From the NCBI GenBank assembly GCA_900769555.1, contig CAAGHA010000067.1:13811-77810 (forward strand): DNA of 64,000 nucleotides, read 5' to 3'. The position numbers and the translations under genes are program-made. The stretch is from Bacteroidales bacterium (GTDB taxonomy: Bacteria > Bacteroidota > Bacteroidia > Bacteroidales > Paludibacteraceae). The notes under the pieces are model-generated. The model was not told the DNA's origin. It saw only the letters and a list, made by a program, of their open reading frames with translations, and made no database searches. Positions 36,153-44,976 of the stretch are shown one piece after another (within the stretch, counting starts at the first letter, position 1; each line of letters starts with the position of its first letter).

Positions 36153-37435
36153 TTAATCGAAAAATTTCACCGATAATTTCACCTTTGACAAAATTCAATC
36201 TTCCCACTATCGAAGTTAGAAATGGTGTAGCAAACGACATAAAATACCATTACATAAATTGCACGAATGAATTTGTTCGTATTGATGTGCACTTCTATGC
36301 AGGAAAAGCTTATCAAAATCACTTTTTGGTATCTACGTTTACAAATGCTCTTCTACGCGAAGGTACAAAATTTCATTCATCAAGAGAAATTGCAGAAAAT
36401 TTAGATTATTATGGTGCCTGGTTAAAAACTAGTTCAAGCATAGAAAAAGCCTCATTGACACTCTACTCCTTAAAAAAGTTCTTACCCTATACTTTGCCGA
36501 TTTTAAACGAAGTGATGAAATATCCTTCATTTCCGGAAAATGAATTTGAGACTTTAAAAAAACAGCGTAAACAGAGTTACTTACTCAGTTTGGAAAAGGT
36601 TGAAGAACTCTCAGACAGGCAATTCAATAAAGAATTATACGGAAATCAAAGTAAATACTCTGCGGTTGCGGAATTAGAGGATTACGAAAAGATTAGAATA
36701 GATTGGATTAAAGATTTTTTTGAAAAATACTATACCTCTTCTCCTTGCGATGTATTTGTAATGGGAAATTTAACTTCGGACGAACAGAAACAAATTGAAG
36801 AGATGTTTAAATTATACCAATCATCGTCAGAAACTCTTCAAGATTCACCTTTGTATCAATTCTCTCCACAACAGGCTAAAGAGGTTTTTATTGAAAAGAA
36901 GGATAGCGTACAATCTGCAATCAATATCGGAAAGATACTATTTTCAAGAAAACATCCTGATTTTCATAAATTCTCACTTCTAAATACCGTTTTAGGAGGT
37001 TATTTTGGAAGTCGCCTAATGTCAAATATCAGAGAAGAAAAAGGATATACATACGGTATCAACTCCTTTATTTATACCCATGCAGAAATCGGGCATTTTC
37101 AGATTGGGACACAAACAGCTAACGAGTATGTAAAACCGGTGTTGAAAGAGATTCAGTTTGAAATTCAACGATTATGCAACGACTTAATTCCTGATGATGA
37201 GCTTTCTATAGTAAAAAACTACATGACCGGAAGTCTTGCTCGAACATTGGATGGAGATCTTTCCAAGACAAATTTATATATCTCTCTTAATAACTATGGA
37301 TTAGATATAAAAGAGTACGTTTCTGACCGGTTAGATGCTATCAATAACACAACATCAGAAGAGTTACGAACATTAGCACAAAACTATCTCGGCAAAGAAC
37401 GACTCCACCAAGTTGTGGTTGGAAAAAATATATAA
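36149..37435 (+). CDS. M16 family peptidase-like protein, non-catalytic subunit type
   Basis: A 428-residue insulinase-fold protein in which the HxxEH zinc motif is absent; the matching helix reads FTNALLREGT. The C-terminal half keeps the Arg/Tyr substrate-binding pair in SRLMSNIREEKGYTYG (near residues 287-302). This is the pattern of the non-catalytic partner in heterodimeric M16B enzymes such as mitochondrial processing peptidase and bacterial pairs. The catalytic gene at 30.9 kb is the natural candidate partner. It lies in an operon with kdsB (4-bp overlap) and the glycosyltransferase (9-bp gap). Confidence 0.85.
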   Translation: MINRKISPIISPLTKFNLPTIEVRNGVANDIKYHYINCTNEFVRIDVHFYAGKAYQNHFLVSTFTNALLREGTKFHSSREIAENLDYYGAWLKTSSSIEKASLTLYSLKKFLPYTLPILNEVMKYPSFPENEFETLKKQRKQSYLLSLEKVEELSDRQFNKELYGNQSKYSAVAELEDYEKIRIDWIKDFFEKYYTSSPCDVFVMGNLTSDEQKQIEEMFKLYQSSSETLQDSPLYQFSPQQAKEVFIEKKDSVQSAINIGKILFSRKHPDFHKFSLLNTVLGGYFGSRLMSNIREEKGYTYGINSFIYTHAEIGHFQIGTQTANEYVKPVLKEIQFEIQRLCNDLIPDDELSIVKNYMTGSLARTLDGDLSKTNLYISLNNYGLDIKEYVSDRLDAINNTTSEELRTLAQNYLGKERLHQVVVGKNI

Positions 37436-37444
37436 GTATAGAAA

Positions 37445-38368
37445 ATGAAAGAGAAGCATGATTTAATAGAGTGTATAAACATTTGCATACCTGTATACAA
37501 CCACGACATGAGTTGGTTGGTAACGGAACTATGCTTACAAACAAAATTATTATCCATTCCTTATCAAATTTTACTCATTGATGATGCTTCTGAACAATAC
37601 AAAGAAGAGAATAGAAAGCTTATTTCTTTAGATCCTAATATTGTTTATGAAGAATTACCTCAAAATATCGGTCGTTCAAAGATTAGAAATTTACTTGCAC
37701 AAAAGGCTAAATACGATTGGTTAATTATGTTGGACTGCGATTGTCAAATTCAACATCCCGATTTTTTAGAGCGATATATCAACTCGGGAAATAGTAATTC
37801 TCCTGTTATTTGTGGTGGGACTCGATTTGAGGATAATCCTCCGTCAAATAATCAAATCTTACGTTGGAAGTATGGAAAAGAACGAGAAGAATTTTCAGCA
37901 GAATTATGCAATTCAAATTCAGAAAAAACGTTTCGCTCCTCTAATTTTTTAATTCATCGAAATCTATTTAATTCTATTAAATTTGACGAAAGCATAGTTG
38001 GATACGGACATGAAGACACCTTATTTGGATTTATGCTAAAGAAAAAGGGATATAAAATTAAATACATTGACAATGGAACGTTTCATGACGATTTAGCTCC
38101 AACAGATATTTATTTGAAACAAATTGAAAATGCAGCAAAAAATCTATTAATCATATACAAAAAACTACCGAAAGAAGATCGAGAAACATTTCTTAGGATG
38201 AATCCTGGTTTAAAGGTTAGTTATGCATTGAAACAACTAGGACTCTCTCCTATTATCTCAACTATATACAAATTATTATCTTCAAAAATACTAAAAAACC
38301 TTCGTTCAAAGAAACCTAATATGAGAGTATTGGATTTTTATAAACTGGGTATTTTATCCGGATTATAA
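37445..38368 (+). CDS. Glycosyltransferase family 2 protein
   Basis: A 307-residue GT-A fold enzyme. The N-terminus has ICIPVYNHD (residues 11-19), ILLIDDASE (near 39) and the metal-binding DCDCQ (near 99, DxD type). A later GYGHEDTLFGFML (near 186) is the acceptor-side motif common to GT2 enzymes. No membrane segment is evident. It is third in the kdsB operon, so a lipopolysaccharide or surface-glycan sugar transfer is a fair guess. Donor and acceptor are unknown. Confidence 0.85.
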   Translation: MKEKHDLIECINICIPVYNHDMSWLVTELCLQTKLLSIPYQILLIDDASEQYKEENRKLISLDPNIVYEELPQNIGRSKIRNLLAQKAKYDWLIMLDCDCQIQHPDFLERYINSGNSNSPVICGGTRFEDNPPSNNQILRWKYGKEREEFSAELCNSNSEKTFRSSNFLIHRNLFNSIKFDESIVGYGHEDTLFGFMLKKKGYKIKYIDNGTFHDDLAPTDIYLKQIENAAKNLLIIYKKLPKEDRETFLRMNPGLKVSYALKQLGLSPIISTIYKLLSSKILKNLRSKKPNMRVLDFYKLGILSGL

Positions 38369-38400
38369 GAGTGTTAAAATCAAAGTAAAACACAAAAGAA

Positions 38401-39708
38401 TTACAATATACCGTGAGATTTATTTACCAACCATTTATTTAAAAACAATAAACATCCCCCAATAAAAATAGAGAAAATAGAAAGTGATAAGAAGATAGTA
38501 CCAGCTCCTACAGACGAAATTAAGGAGGCTACATAACCACCAATAATATTTGCAAAGAAACTGCTTAAAAACCAAACTCCCATCATAATAGACGCAAACT
38601 TTACCGGTGATAATTTTGACACCATTGACAAGCCAATTGGCGACAAACAAAGTTCTCCAATCGTATGGAATAAGTAAGCAAAAACTACAAATGACATACC
38701 CACTTTTATCGGCTCATCAACACTACCACCAACTACATTACAATTTGCTACGTATAGGAAAATAAAACCAACACCCAACAAAATCATACCGAAAGCCATT
38801 TTTACAGGTATAGAAGGTTCTACTCCTCTCTTCGACAAATAGGTCCAAAGAGCAGACAATATCGGAGCTAATACAACAATAAACAATGGGTTGATAGACT
38901 GAAACCACTCTGTAGGTACTTCAAACGAACCAATATGTCTATCTACATGGGTATTTGTAAAAAGAGTCATGGAACTGCCCGCTTGCTCAAAACCGGCAAA
39001 AAAGCAAATACAGAAAATAGCAATAACCAAGATTACAAGAGTACGATCTTTCTCCTCTTTTGTCAGCGGAGTATCATCATCTAAAGCATCCTTTGCTTTA
39101 GATGGATATTTCCCAATATCTCCCAAATACTTATTGCCCAATGCCAAATAGACAAGTAAACCAACAAACATGCCTAATCCGGCTACTAAAAAGCCATAGC
39201 TATAACCATACTTCAATGCTACATATCCGGTTAATAGCGGAGCCAAAAATGCACCTACATTTATACCCATATAGAAGATAGTAAAAGCGGCATCTCTACG
39301 AGAATCAGTAGGGTCATACAAATCCCCAACTATAACAGATATATTTGGTTTAAAGAAACCATTTCCAACAATCAATAATAACAAGCCAATAAATAAATAG
39401 GTCAATGAAGCCTCGTATGAGAGACTCCACTGACCCAACATCATCAATATAGCTCCAATGACAATCGATTTTCGTTGACCCAAATAATTATCTGCCAACC
39501 AACCTCCAATCATTGGTGTAAAATAGACAAACCCGGTAAAATATCCATATATCAGCGAAGCGTCAGAAGAAGATATTCCCATACCCCCTTCAAGAACTGA
39601 TTTTGTTAAATACAATACCAACAAAGATCGCATTCCGTAGTAACTGAAACGTTCCCACATCTCGGTTGCAAATAACAAATATAATCCCTTTGGATGTCTA
39701 TTCCCCAT
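38401..39708 (-). CDS. POT/PTR2 family peptide transporter
   Basis: A 435-residue proton-coupled oligopeptide transporter of the major facilitator superfamily, with about 12 hydrophobic helices. The PTR2 signature with the proton-coupling ExxER appears at residues 15-25 (EMWERFSYYGMRS). The second family motif (FTIFYMGINVGAFLAPLL) is near residue 145. It is somewhat shorter than the usual 480-500 residues, without the extra helices between the two halves. It would import di- and tripeptides. It lies 17 bp after floA on the same strand, so the two may share a transcript. Confidence 0.88.
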   Translation of the reverse strand: MGNRHPKGLYLLFATEMWERFSYYGMRSLLVLYLTKSVLEGGMGISSSDASLIYGYFTGFVYFTPMIGGWLADNYLGQRKSIVIGAILMMLGQWSLSYEASLTYLFIGLLLLIVGNGFFKPNISVIVGDLYDPTDSRRDAAFTIFYMGINVGAFLAPLLTGYVALKYGYSYGFLVAGLGMFVGLLVYLALGNKYLGDIGKYPSKAKDALDDDTPLTKEEKDRTLVILVIAIFCICFFAGFEQAGSSMTLFTNTHVDRHIGSFEVPTEWFQSINPLFIVVLAPILSALWTYLSKRGVEPSIPVKMAFGMILLGVGFIFLYVANCNVVGGSVDEPIKVGMSFVVFAYLFHTIGELCLSPIGLSMVSKLSPVKFASIMMGVWFLSSFFANIIGGYVASLISSVGAGTIFLSLSIFSIFIGGCLLFLNKWLVNKSHGIL

Positions 39709-39725
39709 AATCTAAAACTAATAAT

Positions 39726-40706
39726 TTATTTCCCTTGCTCAGAACCTCTGGCAGGACGACCAATCGCCTCTCTCATAGAGGTATCAGCTTCCATATTTTT
39801 CATTCTGTAGTAATCCATAATTCCCAAATTACCACTGCGGAAAGCTTCAGCCATAGCACGAGGAACATCAGCCTCTGCTTCAATAACATGAGCACGAGCT
39901 TCTTGCGCTTTTGCTTTCATCTCTTGTTCTTGCGCAATCGCCATAGCACGTCTTTCTTCTGCTTTCGCTTGTGCAATGTTTTTATCTGCTTGAGCTTGGT
40001 CTATTTGCAATTGTGCACCGATATTCTTACCTACATCAATGTCCGCAATATCAATAGACAAAATCTCAAAAGCAGTACCTGCATCCAAACCTTTTCTCAA
40101 TACTAACTTTGAAATTGAATCAGGATTTTCCAGCACAGATTTATGAGATTCACTTGAACCAATTGAGGATACAATACCCTCTCCTACTCTCGCCAAAATA
40201 GTCTCTTCTCCTGCTCCACCGACTAACTGCAATAAGTTAGCTCGAACTGTTACTCTGGCTTTTGCTATCAATTGAATACCATCTTTTGCAACAGCTGTTA
40301 CCGGAGGTGTATCAATCACTTTGGGATTAACCGACATTTGTACAGCTTCAAATACATCACGTCCTGCCAAATCGATACCTGTTACCATCTTGAAATCCAA
40401 AGAGATATTTGCTTTTGATGCTGACACTAATGCATGGACTACTCTTACGATGTTACCTCCTGCCAAATAGTGCGCCTCTAAATCATCTCTTGTGATAGAC
40501 TTTAATCCGGCTTTATGAGCCTCAATCATACACTGCACAATCATGTGCGGAGGTACATTACGAATCCTCATCAAAAATAACTGTATCAATGAGATACTAA
40601 CTCCTGAAACCTTTGCAGATAGCCACAAAAGCAATGGCACATAGTGGAAAAATACCACCAATACAATAAATGCGACAACAATGCCACCAATAATAAAAAA
40701 ATTCAT
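39726..40706 (-). CDS. floA: Flotillin-like protein FloA
   Basis: A 326-residue membrane protein of the FloA (YqfA) group, which organises functional membrane microdomains. An N-terminal hairpin membrane segment (residues 4-38) is followed by the conserved cytoplasmic domain (for example [31 protein letters not shown]). A coiled-coil region rich in Ala, Glu and Gln (about 235-285) comes next. No frameshift is seen. The protease partner NfeD is 6 kb away at 32.1 kb on the same strand. A -7 box is at 40746-40753. Confidence 0.93.
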   Translation of the reverse strand: MNFFIIGGIVVAFIVLVVFFHYVPLLLWLSAKVSGVSISLIQLFLMRIRNVPPHMIVQCMIEAHKAGLKSITRDDLEAHYLAGGNIVRVVHALVSASKANISLDFKMVTGIDLAGRDVFEAVQMSVNPKVIDTPPVTAVAKDGIQLIAKARVTVRANLLQLVGGAGEETILARVGEGIVSSIGSSESHKSVLENPDSISKLVLRKGLDAGTAFEILSIDIADIDVGKNIGAQLQIDQAQADKNIAQAKAEERRAMAIAQEQEMKAKAQEARAHVIEAEADVPRAMAEAFRSGNLGIMDYYRMKNMEADTSMREAIGRPARGSEQGK

Positions 40707-40745
40707 ACTATAACTATTTTAACAAATTACTTTTTTTCCCTACTT

Positions 40746-40753
40746 CAAATATA
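40746..40753 (-). promoter_or_regulatory. -7 promoter box for floA (TATATTTG on minus)
   Basis: The plus-strand CAAATATA lies 40 bp before the floA start codon. No convincing -33 element at standard spacing. Confidence 0.45.
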
Positions 40754-40821
40754 TAACTAATTTTTCAACAACTTAGACAAGTTTGTTTAAATTTATTATT
40801 TAAAATTGTTAACAACATTTT

Positions 40822-40927
40822 GAAGGTAACTTCTATAAATTACGATTTTTGTTTCTAAATGTAATAAATTCTATTTCGGATGCTTTTGAATTCATTTAAG
40901 CTATACCTAATTTATTGAACTTACCTG
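40822..40927 (-). repeat. R1 repeat, internally deleted copy E
   Basis: A 106-bp element with both termini: GAAGGTAACTTCTATAAATT at one end and AATTTATTGAACTTACCTG at the other. The right-end half (CGATTTTTGTTTC, GTAATAAATTC, CGGATGCTTTTGAATTCATTT) is intact. The central core and the GATGATTT part are deleted. It lies between floA and the UbiA-type gene. Confidence 0.7.
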
Positions 40928-40951
40928 AAAATAATTCATAGAAACAACTTT

Positions 40952-41920
40952 CTATCCATTACTGATAATATTTTGAACAACATACTTAATCCAAAAGGAA
41001 AAAGCAAATCCAATCAAAAAGATTACCGTTACATACCTTTTTAACAAAATATAATCAGGAATCGTTTTCGACTTAAACAAAAAATAGAAAATACTTGCAG
41101 ATGGTATTGCAGAACCACAGACAAAATACCTCCATGTGGCAATATGCTCATTCAAAAAATCATCAGAATAGAGAAAATAGGCAATTGCAACATTTAACAA
41201 TATCACAACTCCCCCTATTAAAATCTTGGTATTCCGCTCTCCTATTACAACAGGAAATGTATGACACTCCATTTCTCTATCGCCTCTGTGCGTGACTAAA
41301 TCTTGTACTATATCAATCACAAACATCCATAAAAAAGTATAGATGGAAAATGCTCCCAAATAGGTATAAACCTCATTCTTTAGAAAAAACAACTCTGGGG
41401 TTGGATTGTACCTGACATCCAACATTTGATTATTGAAAAGCGCTATAAAAAAGGGAACCAATGCCATTGTTAAAGCACAGATAGCATTTCCCACTACCAA
41501 CATTCGTTTATAGGATGATGAAAAGAACCACAACAACCCAACAATGAAAACAAAATAGGTGGCACACGTAATCGAACGGACTCTATAACTCAAAATAAAT
41601 CCGGCAACCAAACCAATACCGGTTACAATCTTATACAAAAACATAACATCTTTTCGTAGGATTGTTTTGCCGACAATTCGAGTTATCGGTTTATTGATTT
41701 CATCAATTTTCATATCAAAATAATCATTCACCAAATAACCTCCTGCTGCAATAAAAACCGTCGAAAGTATCAAATAAATCAAATCTATCGGCGACAAAGC
41801 CGGCACTTGATTATACAATAATAATATCGACTTCAAAACGCACTCATACAACAATATTTGTACTAGTGCCATAACAATTAAATTGGGTAATCTAACTAAT
41901 TTTAAATAATCTCGTAACAT
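40952..41920 (-). CDS. UbiA family prenyltransferase
   Basis: A 322-residue membrane protein with eight or nine helices. The two aspartate-rich prenyl-diphosphate motifs are present: NDYFDMKIDEINKP near residues 65-78 and DIVQDLVTHRGDRE near 205-218. The family attaches isoprenoid chains to aromatic or glycerol-phosphate acceptors; Bacteroidetes members in this gene context are often annotated as geranylgeranylglycerol-phosphate geranylgeranyltransferase-like. The acceptor cannot be read from the sequence. It is last in the operon with the DUF2520 and kdsC-like genes, starting 12 bp after kdsC-like. Confidence 0.83.
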   Translation of the reverse strand: MLRDYLKLVRLPNLIVMALVQILLYECVLKSILLLYNQVPALSPIDLIYLILSTVFIAAGGYLVNDYFDMKIDEINKPITRIVGKTILRKDVMFLYKIVTGIGLVAGFILSYRVRSITCATYFVFIVGLLWFFSSSYKRMLVVGNAICALTMALVPFFIALFNNQMLDVRYNPTPELFFLKNEVYTYLGAFSIYTFLWMFVIDIVQDLVTHRGDREMECHTFPVVIGERNTKILIGGVVILLNVAIAYFLYSDDFLNEHIATWRYFVCGSAIPSASIFYFLFKSKTIPDYILLKRYVTVIFLIGFAFSFWIKYVVQNIISNG

Positions 41921-41932
41921 CTGCTCTAATTT

Positions 41933-42451
41933 TTACCAACCAAAAGCTTCTGACTCATTCATCCATTTTCCTTGAGCTTTTAATACTTGCTCTATCACAT
42001 CTCGTCCACATCCTTTTCCTCCATCAAACGGGGAAACATAACATGAGATGCTTTTTATCTCAGGAGCTGCATCATTCGGACAACATGGATAACCACATCT
42101 TTTCATCACTTGATAATCCGGAATATCGTCTCCCATATACAATATCTCCTCCTGATTCAATCCGCTCTTATTCAAAAAATCTTCGAAATCTCTCATCTTA
42201 TGTGAAGAGGCCATGTAAATATATGAAACTCCTAATCCTTCAAATCTTTTCCGAACTGCTTCTGTTTTACCGCCTGTAATAATGGCTATCGGATAGCCCA
42301 TTTTCACTGCATATTGCATTGCATATCCATCTTTGATATTGACCATTCTCATCGGTTCTCCATTGGGATGCAAAGGAATACATACTGATGACAATACGCC
42401 ATCAACATCAAACACAAAGGCTTTTATTTTTTCTAAATTTTCTTTAAACAT
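41933..42451 (-). CDS. kdsC: HAD phosphatase, Kdo-8-phosphate phosphatase type
   Basis: A 172-residue capless C0-type HAD phosphatase. The nucleophile motif [10 protein letters not shown] is at residues 12-21, the Lys and second motif lie around [13 protein letters not shown] (near 58), and the [16 protein letters not shown] loop is near 107. Family members remove phosphate from Kdo-8-P before CMP activation by KdsB, and kdsB is present at 35.4 kb. The gene is 3 bp from the DUF2520 gene and 12 bp from the UbiA-type gene. Confidence 0.85.
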   Translation of the reverse strand: MFKENLEKIKAFVFDVDGVLSSVCIPLHPNGEPMRMVNIKDGYAMQYAVKMGYPIAIITGGKTEAVRKRFEGLGVSYIYMASSHKMRDFEDFLNKSGLNQEEILYMGDDIPDYQVMKRCGYPCCPNDAAPEIKSISCYVSPFDGGKGCGRDVIEQVLKAQGKWMNESEAFGW

Positions 42452-42454
42452 TTT

Positions 42455-43237
42455 CTATTCCATATTTTGAATCGATGCAGTCAATGTTTTGTACAATATC
42501 AACCAATCCGGATGATCTTGTAACATCATTTCATGCATGGATAATACATTTTCGTCTTTTCGTATAGCAGGACCGGTTTGTGCTGCAATTGGAGATACTG
42601 TATGAACTTTTTCTGCAACCTCTTCTATCAAGGGTAATAGAGCTTCAAAAGGAACTCCGGATTCTCCCATCATTTTTTCTCCTATAGCATATAAGTGATT
42701 TACAAAATTGGAAACAAATACTGCCGATAAATGTATTTTTTTTCTTGATTCTGAATCCAACTCATAACTATTTTCAACTATTTTATCCGCTAGGAATTTT
42801 AAATCCTGTAAAAACAAAGAATCTGATGCCTCTATAAATAGTGGTATTTTAAAAAAATCCACCTCTTTGCTTTTGGAAAAACTTTGCAATGGATAAAAAA
42901 CTCCATACTGTGATGTGTATGAAGATAATACCTTTGCATTTACACTTCCTGCAGTATGCACAATACGCTTCCCTCTTATTGTTACCGCTTTTTCTAATAC
43001 TTCATCGATAACAGAATCTTTTACCGCACACACATACAAATCGGCGCTACCATCAATCTTTGTCAGATCTGTCGTGTAGGGAATATTTCCTAATCGAACA
43101 GATAGTGCATGAGCGGAAGTCTCTGTTCGACTGTACAATTGAACGATTTCCAACCCCGCTTTTTTCAGAGCTTGGGATAGATGTGTTGCCAAATTGCCAC
43201 AACCTATAAAAACTATTTTTGGACTATAATTATTCAT
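42455..43237 (-). CDS. DUF2520 Rossmann-fold oxidoreductase-like protein
   Basis: A 260-residue protein with an N-terminal NAD(P)-binding Rossmann fold (VFIGCGNLATHLSQAL, residues 9-24) and a C-terminal helical DUF2520 domain (HLSAVFVSNFVNHLYAIGE near residue 170). The first half resembles ProC/NADP-dependent F420 oxidoreductase-like proteins. The reaction is not established. It leads the operon DUF2520 > kdsC-like > UbiA-type, and a -7 box lies 31 bp upstream of its start. Confidence 0.85.
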   Translation of the reverse strand: MNNYSPKIVFIGCGNLATHLSQALKKAGLEIVQLYSRTETSAHALSVRLGNIPYTTDLTKIDGSADLYVCAVKDSVIDEVLEKAVTIRGKRIVHTAGSVNAKVLSSYTSQYGVFYPLQSFSKSKEVDFFKIPLFIEASDSLFLQDLKFLADKIVENSYELDSESRKKIHLSAVFVSNFVNHLYAIGEKMMGESGVPFEALLPLIEEVAEKVHTVSPIAAQTGPAIRKDENVLSMHEMMLQDHPDWLILYKTLTASIQNME

Positions 43238-43268
43238 TTATTACAACAGTTCGTCACCTGTTTTTACT

Positions 43269-43276
43269 CAAATATA
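43269..43276 (-). promoter_or_regulatory. -7 promoter box for the DUF2520-kdsC-UbiA operon (TATATTTG on minus)
   Basis: The plus-strand CAAATATA is an exact TAnnTTTG match on the minus strand, giving a leader of roughly 25 nt. The -33 element is weak. Confidence 0.45.
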
Positions 43277-43394
43277 GAAAAGTCGTCATTTTTTCTCTTC
43301 GAAATAGGAAAGCACCCTAAAAAGTTCTAATCGGACTTTTGTTTGCAAAGATTTAATGGTATTAGTATCAAGACAATACCAAAATTTCACTCAA

Positions 43395-43778
43395 CTATTT
43401 TTCATCTGATTCGTCATCCTCAATGATAGTGGCATCCTCAATCGTATCCTCTTTCCTATTGTTTTTTTTGAAACCTTTACTCGAAAATAGCAACAATACT
43501 CCTATTATAACAATAGCTATTGGCCAAATCAAATTGGTATATCCTTCCATCAAGTTGATAAAACTATCAAACCACACAATTATAGAAACTACAGCAGATA
43601 CAATGAAAAACTCCTTTTGCTTTCCATAAAAAAATATAACTGCCAAATATATAGGATACATTTTAGGATCCAAAAGCAACCAATCTGAACAAAAGATATT
43701 CAATTCCTTTAAGAAATACAACACTCCGCAAAGAATACACGAAGCACCTATCAATGTTTTCTTATCTAACTCTCTCAT
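43395..43778 (-). CDS. Small membrane protein, LiaI/LiaF-like transmembrane type
   Basis: A 127-residue protein with four short hydrophobic segments (about residues 10-25, 42-52, 57-72 and 82-100) and a highly charged acidic C-terminal tail (IEDATIIEDDESDEK). It resembles the DUF5668 or LiaF transmembrane region often found in envelope-stress proteins, but without their C-terminal domain. The role is unknown. It is 49 bp downstream of the nitroreductase gene and on the same strand. Confidence 0.6.
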   Translation of the reverse strand: MRELDKKTLIGASCILCGVLYFLKELNIFCSDWLLLDPKMYPIYLAVIFFYGKQKEFFIVSAVVSIIVWFDSFINLMEGYTNLIWPIAIVIIGVLLLFSSKGFKKNNRKEDTIEDATIIEDDESDEK

Positions 43779-43827
43779 ATCATTGAATTTATATATTACG
43801 ATTCATCTACCATCAAAAAAAAGAGAC

Positions 43828-44373
43828 TTACTCCAATGGCTTATCAAACGAATTATATTTGAGTCTGTCCCACTTCAACTTTGACTCATCGAAAGGATTT
43901 TTCTCCTCAGCTTTATAACCCAAAGCCACTATACACTCTACCCTGTAATGTTCCGGAATTGATAACAGATCTCTTAAATAATTTTCTGTTGTATCATCCC
44001 CCGCCGGTGTCTTACGATTTCTTACTTGTACCCAACATGAGCCCAAACCGGCATCTTCTGCTGCCAACTGCATATATGCTGCAACAATAGAGGCATCCTC
44101 AACCCAAACATCACTCAAAGACTCATCAGCCAATACAACAACAGCCATAGGTGCATCGGCTAAAAATTTACACCCCATCTCTCGACAACGTGACATTGCA
44201 TCCAATTTATCATTCTCATCTACAACCACAAATTGCCAAGGTTGACTACGTTTGGATGACGGAGCCATCAATGTAGCTTTTAGAATATCTTTAACAACCT
44301 CAATTTCAACTCTTTTATCTTGAAACTTACGAATACTTCTTCTGATTTTTACTAAATCTCTAAAATTTTTCAT
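43828..44373 (-). CDS. Nitroreductase family protein
   Basis: About 181 residues, an FMN-dependent nitroreductase-fold enzyme. The N-terminal RRSIRKFQDK (near residue 10), SSKRSQPWQFVVV (near 40) and AAEDAGLGSCWVQ (near 108) are FMN-binding and dimer-interface parts of the family. Family members reduce nitroaromatics, quinones or flavins with NAD(P)H; the physiological substrate is unknown. I start at MKNF (44373) because it gives the standard N-terminus; a Met two codons upstream is also in frame. It stands upstream of the LiaF-like gene. Confidence 0.87.
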   Translation of the reverse strand: MKNFRDLVKIRRSIRKFQDKRVEIEVVKDILKATLMAPSSKRSQPWQFVVVDENDKLDAMSRCREMGCKFLADAPMAVVVLADESLSDVWVEDASIVAAYMQLAAEDAGLGSCWVQVRNRKTPAGDDTTENYLRDLLSIPEHYRVECIVALGYKAEEKNPFDESKLKWDRLKYNSFDKPLE

Positions 44374-44825
44374 ACACATCTATTTTATCGAGGTCTCAGA
44401 AATCGTTTAATTGTATTTCAAGCAAATTTGATCCAATCTAAACAACTTTCAATAACCTAAATTACACTGTGATAACACTCTAATTAGCTATCTTGTTCGT
44501 TTGATTCAAAGCTTAAAACGACCTTAAAATAACGTACAATCGTTTATGCCAATAATCTACTCAACTCAATTTATAAAAATTGCTTAGATAAACCAAACAT
44601 TCAAAATTGCATAACTAATTTACTTACGCAAATATAACAAATAATTCAAAAGCATATTCATATTTTATTGAATAATTTGGCATATAGGTCAAATTGCATG
44701 ATGCATAACAATTAAACACCTAATACAATAGGAAGTAAAGGAGAATTTAAATTTTGAATTTTATTTTCGCTTATGAGCAAGCTGTATTTTTCCATTTTGT
44801 TTTTACATGGCACACTTTCTTTTCA

Positions 44826-44888
44826 CAGAAACAACCAAAACAAAATGCCTTTCAAATTCATCACGACCTAGATTGTAAAAGTACCTCA
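44826..44888 (-). repeat. R1 repeat, partial copy J (left end, inverted)
   Basis: Read on the minus strand this has GGTACTTTTACAATCTAGGT, CGTGATGAATTTGAAAGGCA and TTTTGTTTTGGTTGTTTC. These match the left 60 bases of copy I (GGTCAAGATGATTTTGAAGG, GCATTTTGTTTAGGTTGTTT). The rest of the element is not recognisable. Confidence 0.55.
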
Positions 44889-44928
44889 AAACGTTTTTAA
44901 CGTTGAGTGAAGTTACCGTATTAAAGAG

Positions 44929-44958
44929 TTGATTCAAACGATATTTTATATATTTTTG
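44929..44958 (+). promoter_or_regulatory. Promoter of the DUF4403 gene (-33 TTG, 19 bp, -7 TATTTTTG)
   Basis: TTG at 44929-44931 is followed after 19 bp by TATTTTTG at 44951-44958. Both fit the Bacteroidetes promoter, and the predicted leader is only about 15 nt to the ATG at 44977. Confidence 0.55.
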
Positions 44959-44976
44959 CAAAAAAATTGAACAATT

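Larger units (their letters stand above)
44380..44976. other. Intergenic region with decayed repeats and a promoter
   Basis: About 600 bp between two divergent genes. No credible gene is seen. A partial R1 copy lies at 44826-44888. A weaker R1-like right end (AATTTATAAAAATTGCTTA, about 44569-44587) is also present. A promoter for the DUF4403 gene occupies 44929-44958. Confidence 0.5.
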
